Positions 11,401 through 22,233 of a stretch of 64,000 nucleotides of DNA are shown here, piece after piece. The position numbers and the translations under genes were made by a program. The stretch comes from Eunapius fragilis (lineage: Eukaryota > Porifera > Demospongiae > Spongillida > Spongillidae), in contig OY811980.1 of NCBI GenBank assembly GCA_963681505.1, positions 5,707,004-5,771,003 on the forward strand, given 5' to 3'. The notes beneath the pieces were generated by a model. It was not told where the DNA came from. It did no database searches and saw nothing but the letters and a program-made list of their open reading frames with translations. Every line of letters begins with the position of its first letter. Position 1 is the first letter of the stretch.

Positions 11401-14400
11401 CAAATAGTCTTCTCTTCATACCAGGGCCACAGGAAGGTGACAGTACTGGAGGCGAGGAGATGGGCGTGGTTGGAGGTGTGACAGCAGGAGGGACTTTGAG
11501 TAAGGATGCGCGTGGACTAGCCTGTCGAGGAGTGGAAACACCAGACTGGGGAGGAGGACTACAGATGGGACTGGATGTAATGTCATACAGAGGAGGCGGA
11601 GAATGCGGAATAGCCTGGGGAGGAGATTTCTTGTGGGATGAAGACGCAGACATCAGAGATTTTGCAGTGGCCTGGGGAGGAGACGACCCGGGGCTCTCCG
11701 TCACTGTATATGAAGTAATCTGCAGGGACTGGATACCCGAATCAATAGTGTCAGTCACAGAGGGAGCAGTGTTTTGGGACAAATTGGAGCTGGAATGGGA
11801 ATGGGGAGGAGATACATTGTTCTCAACGCTGGCCTGATACGAAGGGGGAGGAGTCATCGCAGGACCTTTATGTGGCCTCTCCACAGGTTCATGATGTGCT
11901 CCAGGAGGGTTAGTACCAGACAAGCTGCCTTGCTCAACGATAACCTTTCTTGAGCGGATTTCCTCCGACCCTGTCACAACAATCTTCATGTTTGACAGAG
12001 GATAAGCTTTGGATTCCACAGGTTCTGAAGCAGACTTGGGCGGAAGGCTGTAGGGAAACAGACCATCACTGTACATGTATGTCCCCCCCCCCCCCCCCCC
12101 CCCCCCAACCATTACATGTACATTCCAAGCCTGTTTGTTCTTCACAGCTATAACTGGACAACATAATTGCTCCACCCCACCCACCCACCCACACAAAATG
12201 GACCTTCTAAATGGTCAAATAATCTAATTAACACAGCCATTGACTTGCATAAACAAACACACAAAGTTTTGACCACCATGTTTGTGTATTGGCTATGATA
12301 TCCTTAGAACACAGTAGTACCAGCATACACAACACTGTATAACAGGGCTCACTTAAACACTCCCAACGACAGGAGGTAGTCTCCAATGCAATGCTGTCCT
12401 CCCACTCCTCCCTCCTGCTCCTCCTCTTCCTCACTTGCTGACCAGAACAGCTTTACAGAAGGCAGTCCACCATCACTGGGCACTTTCACAACCTTTTGAA
12501 AAAGAAGGCATGTTTACAGTGCAAGGCAAAACACTGTGCAATCCACCCCCGCGTCAGCACCCACACACCCCACACTGTAGTGGCTATACACCCACACACC
12601 ACACACTTTAATGGCTGTAGTGGCTATAAGTACCAGCAGATCTAGCGGTTTAAAAAATAGCAGACAGTAAGACTGACATCACAAAATCCAATGCCTCCAA
12701 CATATTTCCAGTGTGCCATACATGTTATACATCAGATCAAACTACAAATTAGCCCTCAAAGGTATTACTTGTAGCACTTGCACTGTGGTTCATAACAATG
12801 TAACAAAGCTGGATACCAAATTGCTGGTCTTTGGGAAGCACAAATGCTAACATGCATGCCCCATGAGTGAGGGCCTTAATGGCTGGCAGAGGTGGTCCAG
12901 CTGTCAACAACATGTTGCTGCCTAGCAACCATATGTTCTGTTGCTGCTCATGACCAGATGTGCATTTTGCAGCTGTAACACAATATAATCCAATAACAAG
13001 ACACAACTAGCATGGCTGACAACTGCCAAAAGGCTTGCCTTTCCCCACAAATTGAGAACAGAAGACCAGTTCAGACCAGCAGATTCTAGTACTAAACTGG
13101 TCCCTCTCTTCCCCTAGTGCCAAACTGGTCCAAACTGGTCCCTCTCTTCCCCTAGTGCCAAACTGGTCCAAACTTGTCCCTCTCTTCCCCTAGTGAGAAA
13201 CTTGTCCCTCTCTTCCCCTAGTGCCAAACTGGTCCCTCTCTTCCCCTAGTGAGAAACTTGTCCCTCTCTTCCCCTAGTGCCAAACTGGTCCCTCTCTTCC
13301 CCTAGTGAGAAACTTGTCCCTCTCTTCCCCTAGTGCCAAACTGGTCCCTCTCTTCCCCTAGTGCCAAACTGGTCCCTCTCTTCCCCTAGTGCCAAACTGG
13401 TCCCTCTCTTCCCCTAGTGCCAAACTGGTCCCTCTCTTCCCCTAGTGCCAAACTGGTCCCTCTCTTCCCCTAGTGCCAAACTGGTCCCTCTCTTCCCCTA
13501 GTGCCAAACTGGTCCCTCTCTTCCCCTAGTGCCAAACTGGTCCCTCTCTTCCCCTAGTGCCAAACTGGTCCCTCTCTTCCCCTAGTGCCAAACTGGTCCC
13601 TCTCTTCCCCTAGTGCCAAACTGGTCCCTCTCTTCCCCTAGTGCCAAACTGGTCCCTCTCTTCCCCTAGTGCCAAACTGGTCCCTCTCTTCCCCTAGTGC
13701 CAAACTGGTCCCTCTCTTCCCCTAGTGCATTCAACACTAACAGCTAAAATTTGCATTTTTTACAAGAAGCGTCTAAAACCTGTAGTCATGCAGCCGAGAT
13801 GGGAGAATGGTGTACCATGAGGGGGATGGTGGACATGAGGGGATGGTGGACATGAGGGAGATGATGGACATGAGGGAGATGGTGGACATGAGGGGGATGG
13901 TGGACATGAGGGGGATGGTGGACATGAGGAGGATGGTGGACATGAGGGGGATGGTGGACATGAGTGGATGGTGGACATGAGGGAGATGGTGGACATGAGT
14001 GGATGGTGGACATGAGGGGGATGGTGGACATGCATCCTTTAGTTGTGGAAGTGTTTAGGAGTGGAGTGATGAAGCCATCAATGTATTTTCAACCCTGTCC
14101 AAAACCACAGTTATTTCAACTATTTGTGGTCACCTCAGCATAAACCTCAAGAGGCAGGATGTGGCCCACCCTCAAAAGCACCCCACACTAGTTAATTTCT
14201 GTAATGTATATTATTAGCCAGGCTTAATAACTACAATAAGTCTATTGACTTTCTTGTATGTTCATTTATCAATAAAAAGTTCACATACATAATAGACCAA
14301 GCAATACATGTATTACTTAATATATTATACTTAGGTCATTTTTTCCTTTTCAGTCACAACCCTTGTTACCATGCTATTTACACCACTACTGCATACCTTA

Positions 14401-14511
14401 CAATCGTAAATACCAGCAACTTTCATGTAAACAATGTTTTTAAGCCTCAGTTTTTATTACTTGTTTCAATTATGGTTTATAGTTATAGTAATCAAGTACA
14501 ACACTACCACA

Positions 14512-14560
<49 letters not shown>

Positions 14561-14766
14561 GAAGTAGTAGTTCACCAGAATCAATGAATTCACTCAATGC
14601 TTCACTGGCATTCTCTGTCCAAGATCCCTGCACCAAAGGTTCACACACAGACGATAAGAGGCCATTGTGACCCACAATAGCAGGGCCTTACCCCAACAGG
14701 AGGTAGTCCATGCATGGTGCACTTGACAGCCTGTGGAGAGAAATGATGATACACCAGCTCCTCATA

Positions 14767-14842
<76 letters not shown>

Positions 14843-15363
14843 GAGGGGGCAGAGAGAAGAGCTCGTCTGATTGTGAAGGGAGGACGAGTGTGGTGGTGTT
14901 CAGGTCCACTTCTTCCTCGTTGCCAAAGTCTACATACTCCACCAAGACCTGCAGTACATCAGCATTTGGTGGGGAAGGATGAAGGGACAAGAGAGGTGAA
15001 GGGGAAGGGAATACTACTAAAGCCAGCTATCAGAGACACAAACCTTCTTTAGTGATATGAGTTTCTTTATCTGTGCCCTGTACCACGTTCCATCCACAAA
15101 GGGCACACAACAAACATAGCCAACTGATCGCTGGGTCACAAAGCCCATAGGCTTACCCTCCTTCTATATAGAGAGATGAGGATAACCATGATACAGACCC
15201 TCAGTAACTGTTAGCAAGCACAGCCACACACAAACTCAAGTGTGGAAGCGTTGAAAAAAGCTATGGTACTGGCAGACAAATGGCTTAAGGCACATGGGAA
15301 GTGCCCTTAAATTATTCAACATCCTCTCCCATTCCAAGAGTAAGTGGTAAGTATGTACGCACA

Positions 15364-15396
<33 letters not shown>

Positions 15397-15632
15397 ATTG
15401 GATCTGTGTGTGATTGCCAAACATTACACGGATTTTGGAGCTCGGATTGTTGATCTCTGTCAGCAGCTGGTCCAGATATGTCAGCCCAGGTCCCACCAGC
15501 TGTACAGACACTATGCCATCTTCATCCACATCTGTTAGCTTTACAGCTACCATCGTATGACCAGGCTGTGTGAGTACAAAGCACGAGTTAATCACAAAAC
15601 ACCCTCCTCTCCCAATGATGGAGAGAGAGAGA

Positions 15633-15688
<56 letters not shown>

Positions 15689-15904
15689 AGAGTAGTTTCA
15701 CCATGTTACATTTTACACTAACAAGCAAATGTTTGTAAGCCACCTTCCATTACCAAACATACCATGGGCAGGAGTGGTTTCAGGCTACTGATCGGCTGTG
15801 ACAGCTTGAGGATGGTTGAATTGATAGTCTCGGCACCAGGCTCTGCATTTGTGGGGATGAGCTCAAGGGAACAGCGATGCCCCGAGCTGTGGAGGGGTTT
15901 GTGT

Positions 15905-15976
<72 letters not shown>

Positions 15977-18900
15977 AGGAAGGCAAGCACATCAAACAGT
16001 GGTACCAATACTGTACATGGATACACCTGAACAGCACAACAAACACTTACCGGCGTGCTATTGTTAGCACACATGTCCATGCCCCCCCTCCACCTAGTTT
16101 TTTTTCCCCCTTCGTTTCTTTACAATGCAAGATTTTATACAAAGGTATGTGAAACAAACACATGACTAATTATAAATTCATTTGCTGTTGTTTAACACCC
16201 CCCAATTTACAATGCTGTTCTGGAATCAATTAAGTACATGTACGAAAAAATTTGATTTTCAAGCTTTAAAAGATCATGCAGAAATAAGGTCCACAAATAA
16301 TCCCATGCAACCACCACATGCAACCACACCTGTTCATCACTTGGGCAACACAGGGCTCTTGATCTGCCAGCTCAATAAACTTGAGAGAAGCCGCCTCACT
16401 TGTATCTGACACACCATGAAGGCAGCACTGAACAGCCTGGGAGGGGGAGTAGCCAGGGTCACATGACCAACAGGAGGGGTGGTAGCCAGGGTCATGTGAC
16501 CAACAGAAGGGGTGGTAACCAGGGTCACATGACCCACAGTAGGGGGGAGTACTTATCCGAGGGTCACATGATACTTCAATCTTACTTGAAAAGGGAGCTG
16601 ATAGAATTGTGACGGCAGTGTCTTCAAGTCTTTACAAGGTAGAATCTTGGTGTCCCCGTAATCAGGGAACATCACATCAACCTGCACAGAAAGGAATCAT
16701 ATGAGCAAATGACACATAATTGACAGCTAGTGTGCAAAAACTTGCAGTGATTTAGAACAAAGACATATACAGTTCAGGAATAAACACAAAGCTTATTCCT
16801 GTTTAAGGCACTGCATTCATTCATGACCATCTTTATAGTTATTATAACATAAGCAAGGCACTGCACACTCCCAGTGTACAAGTTACCATAGTGCCACTAA
16901 ACGCATATTAACTCAGTACCGTTATTGATGATGATTTTGTAAGGTTTTTTGAAAACATATTTCAGGTACCATATTACCATTTCTTCCCCAACTTATAACA
17001 CCTATTGACCATCCCTTTTGTACATACAGTACCATTATGATAGTACAGAACCACTCCCCTGGCCGTATCCAAGGTATGGTACCCCGGGGGTAAAATGTAT
17101 CATAACTTCAGAACCAAAAATAGATTTAACGGCCAAACTTTAAACACTCGTAAGAAAATGGTATCCGCACACATGGTAAGTTTTTGCAATACCTTTACAG
17201 TGATGGTTCAGGCCAGGCTTAGTGTCAAAGATAATGCAGGCGGTGATGCAATTTATAAATTTTCATACGTGCCACACCTCCTTTTTTACATGACGTCACA
17301 AGGAATAAACATGGAAGGAAAGTACAAGGGGCTGCAATCAACACATCTGCACAACACAACACTTATTCGCTTGCGACAATGAACTGCATAGTACATGCAT
17401 TCACCTATTTCCGTGATGACGCAACGCTGGAAGGGTAGTTTTTAAAGGCCGAACGGTAACAAGCATTGCAAACAGGTTTGGGTGTGCTTCCAGTACAGTT
17501 CAGAAGGTACTAGATGAAGCCTTAAGGGAAGGTGAACCTAAAGGTCGATCACATTCGCTTTGGATGCAGGAAATGATGATGATGGCAATGAATTCAACGA
17601 TGATGGAGAGGAAGTCTAAATTTTTTACCTTCTTGTTCACCATTTCGTTTGCATTGAAGTTTCCAGCCTGAACTTGATAATTACAAGCTGTACTTTACAA
17701 AGTGCCTTATGTAAACACTAAACAAAAATGCACATCCGTTCATGTAGAACCATGACTTCAGCACATTGATCATTTTAAAATAAAATAAATCTGTGACATC
17801 ATGTAGAAATGGAGGTGTGGTGGGAATTTATAAATTGCTTCATCGCCTGCATTATCTTTGACACTAAGCCTGGCCTGAACCATCACTGTAAAGGTATTGC
17901 AAAAACTTACCGTGTGTGCGGACACCATTTTCTTACGAGTGTTTAAAGTTTGGCATTAAATCTATTATTGGTTCTGAAGTTATGATACGTTTTACCCCGA
18001 GGTACCATACCTTGGATACGGCCAGGGGAGTGGTTCTGTACTATCATAATGGTACTGTATGTACAAAAGGGATGGTCAATAGGTGTTATAAGTTGGGGAA
18101 GAAATGGTTATATGGTACCTGAAATATGTTTTCAAAAACCCTATCAAAATCATCATCAAAAACAGTACGAGTTCATATGCAATTGAAGTTTAGTACACAG
18201 TAGTTAGAAAACATATAATGGTTATCTATACCAACTTATGAATATACTTTGTTGTACCTTTAACCCCAATTCTTATCAGTTTGGGACAAATTAAGTTTTG
18301 TTATTTGCATTGTTTGCCATTAGTAATATATGCAGTGCAGTTTAAAGTCTAGTCCTTCTGTAACATTGATGGGTAGGGGCAAATGACTTTTGGTTTGCGT
18401 GAATTCTAATTGAAATGATTGTCCCAAACTTTGTTGTGCAATAGGAAGTAGCAAGAATTAATGCACACTGACACCCCTATGCCTTTATTAATGCACACCA
18501 ACATCCCTATGCCTTTATTAATGCACACCAACGTCCCTCTGCCTTTATTAATGCACACCAACGTCCCTCTGCCTTTTTTAATGCACACCAACGTCTCTAC
18601 GCCTTTATTAATGCACACCAACGTCTCTATGCCTTTATTAATGCACACCAACGTCCCTCTGCCTTTATAAATGCACACCAACGTCTCTATGCCTTTATTA
18701 ATGCACACCAACGTCCCTATGCCTTTATTAATGCACACCAACGTCCTTCTGCCTTTATTAATGCACACCAACGTCCCTCTGCCTTTATTAATGCACACCA
18801 ACGTCTCTATGCCTTTATTAATCAATGTACAGAAGGACAAGACTTAACACTCCCACCATGTATTTTTTAGCGCCTAGGGGTAAAAATCTCTGCCAATAAT

Positions 18901-19626
18901 CATATTGTCCCACTAATTGCCCCAAAGTTAAAAAATTGGGGATAACCATTTCTGCCCTAAAAACAGACTTACTATTTGATCAGAGCAGGAAACAACCAAC
19001 ACTCGACACCAATAATTTCTCCTTTCCCCTTCATCCTTCCATAAGTAGGCATAAAGGGTGTTGGGTACAACATGTGCAGGAACAGCTGCATGCCGGTGAT
19101 AGTGGGGAGGGAGAATGTGGCATGTGAGGGTGATGAGATGGGGAAGAGGGAGACATGAGTGCGTGTGAGTGTTTGTGTGTGTGAGGATAGATAGTGAGGG
19201 CAAAGCACGAATGAGCATTGGGAAGTGTCAGAGACAGACGAGGAGAGGCAAGGAACAAAAAAAAAAAGTGAGTGAATTGTAGTGGCAGGAATACAATACA
19301 CAATGTGTGTGCACCTCTGTGCATTGTGGAGACACAATGATTATCACAAACACCCGGAGATGGTCATACCTTTTGAGACATTCCAAAAGGAATACGTACG
19401 AAGCTCATCCTCTAACTGCTGCAGCTTTAGACGATAGGTAGAATATTTTATTAAAGGTCCCGTGCACATCAGGCCTTACCAATTTTTCATTCTCAGACTT
19501 CTGAACATAGAAGTCGATTGGGCTATTAATGCACGTAACGACCACATCAAAGAACTCTCCATCCAGCAAGGTAGTACCTGTTGTGGTGGATGTGTTGGCA
19601 TGGAAGAATATGGAAGATTGATAATG

Positions 19627-19671
<45 letters not shown>

Positions 19672-20333
19672 GAGTGTGTGCCTTACTTGGAAGGGGAGGC
19701 AACTTGGTTTGAGGTTGATCGACAGCAGAGGTAGCTAGAATGAAGTGACTAACACAGGCACACTGCGGCAACACCAGTCCTTACGTGTTGGTAACGGAGA
19801 AGGTGGCCACTCCGTTTGTTCTGCTGTAAATTAAAATCAAAAATAAAAATCCTTTCCATAAATTGTGCCCTTTAAGGTCCCACCATATGACCCCGTCAAA
19901 CTGTCCAGCCATCCTTAAACGCACCCTATGTAGGGACTCAGGAAATGCACTTTGTGTATCAGGAAGAATAATAATGATAACCTCATCTAGAAACGAAAAG
20001 GTGTTCTTAGCCTACCCTATCAACCACTACAGCTTTGTTAGGGCAGATAACTATAGCACTCTGATAAGAAAACACACTACAAGCTGATGACTATGGTCAT
20101 ATAACATGCAGAACAGTAATATAACGTATGATTTGATTATGTGAACTTATGCCTTCATTACCAGCAATTACAATTACAGTTTGTACACCCACAACCACAG
20201 GTAGCTTAACAGGCAGTTTATTTTCCTTTTCCTTGATACACATGTACCTAATATGGCACTTTCCTGATACTGTAGGTGAGTCACTGCTGCAACTACTACA
20301 ACTCTCTCTCCCCTCTCATCTCCTCCCCCCCCC

Positions 20334-20425
<92 letters not shown>

Positions 20426-20721
20426 TCTTCCCCCATCCACTACCATAGGCTGGGTCTGCTTCTTCAGATATATGATGGGGTTATCTTCTATTGGGCTGCA
20501 GTCAGACAACCAGAGCAAGTTATTGTCAGGGTTCATGCATGGATTACAGATGCACTAACTAATCAGTTTGAACAAAGGGCATTTCCATAGCCAATGAGCC
20601 CACACCATCAGGTATACTGCTCCCTTTAAACTTTGATTCCAACTCCTTTTTAAGACGCTTGACCCAAACACCATTTGGCTTCTCTTCAAGCAACTGTAAA
20701 ATCCAGATGGGCAGAGTTGTG

Positions 20722-20778
<57 letters not shown>

Positions 20779-22166
20779 CATGTTCTCTCATACCTGCCTG
20801 ACCATATCTGAGAGCTTAGCGTTCTGTGACCCCTTGGGAGACAGCTGGAATAAAGAACTGAAGGTCTCCATTATGCTCTCAATTACCACAACAGATGCCT
20901 GACTCCTCCCCTCCAGACTTATCAGACCACAAGCAACTCCCCCTTGCTACAATGCTGGTGTACATTGTCACCACCCAATGCTAACACACACAATTTCACA
21001 CCTCATTTTGTAAATACAGTACCCTATAATACAGAACACCTGTCTTTCAATGGTCCCCCCCCCCCCCCCCCCCCCCCCCCCAACATGTATATCCTTTCAT
21101 ACCTGTTTAATGACTGCCACATCTGGCCTTGCAGCACTGGGCTGCTTGCCCTTCAAAGCAGGGGGCACATCTGAAGAACGCTCCCCCCCTGCTGGCAGGA
21201 GCGCCGCAGTTCTGGCGGGTTCTGGTGAATTGTGGGGCAACAGATGGGGAATGGGGGTGGAGTTAGAGCGAGAAATGGTTAGGGGGGTGTCATGGAAGTG
21301 GAAAGAGTGTGATGTGTGGGTGGTGGTGGGAGGAGCGTTTTGTGGGTAGAGAGGAAGTGTAGGAGCAGTAAATGTGTGGGTGAGAGGGGGATAAGGTGGA
21401 GCAGCAAGAGTTGTGTGGGGTGGGCGACGAGGCGTTATGGGTGAGTAGCCGGGAGGCGGGGCTACGGATGGGCGGGGAGCCGGGCAGGTGAGATGCGGGG
21501 CAAGAGAGGGTGCAAAGCCGGGAGGAGGGGCAACGCTGAGCCACGACGACAAGGTGGGCGGAGCATCGGCGTGGTAGCTGAGCCACGATGATGAGGTGGG
21601 AGGGGTCTGGGAGTGGTAGCTGAGAGGGATGGGAGGGGCATGTCTGGAGGCAAAGGTGGTGACTGTGGGGTGGGTGGGGGGAAACAGAGGACGTGGGGGG
21701 GGTGAGGCGCAGAACGTGAAGTGACTGGTGCAGGCTGGTATCGGGTAGGTGTTTGAACGTGTGAGGGTGTGGAGGTGGTGGTTGGGAGTAGCGTGATGGG
21801 AGGAGGGAGGAAAGTGTGGAGAGAGAGGGTGTGGGATGGGATGGGGATTGAATCCTGTGTGGGACAAGGGAATGCAAAAAAAAAAATGAATGACATGATG
21901 TCATTATTTCACTGTGAAGAGCTTGTGTGGTACACAGGTGCCACTATCAGAAGAGGGCTGTCAAGGTAACAGGGATGAATCAGCTCGTCATCTCCCATGC
22001 TTTGCCCCTCCTCTTGCAGTTGACGGGAAGGGGGGGGGGGGGGGGGGGGGGAATAGGGGAGGAGCCCTCAACTCCGTAAGGGTAAAAGGCACAGCAAACA
22101 GGTAAATGTATTTGAATTGTACACTGCGTAGCAGCACACAGACACATACACAGACACAGACACAGA

Positions 22167-22233
<67 letters not shown>

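Noticed and set aside
11265..11837. Long Gly-rich plus-strand open frame
   Set aside because: It is the antisense shadow of the proline/serine-rich linker exon of the TDRD7-like gene (12047-11339, minus), which has splice borders and a Tudor start at its end.
13103..13728. CRISPR-like regular repeats
   Set aside because: The 28-bp units are directly tandem without unique spacers. This is a minisatellite in an animal intron.
14641..14990. Cys-Val and Thr-His repeat peptides
   Set aside because: They are CA/GT microsatellites in translation.
18406..18840. Repetitive 144-residue frame (LVCINKG repeats)
   Set aside because: It is the 30-bp minisatellite read through; unit length is a multiple of three, so all copies stay open. 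There is no start context or domain.
21290..21904. Two alternative proline-rich frames overlapping the exon at 21854-21103
   Set aside because: Only the frame that reaches the donor at 21103 (ARPDVAVIKQ) continues in phase into the next LOTUS exons.
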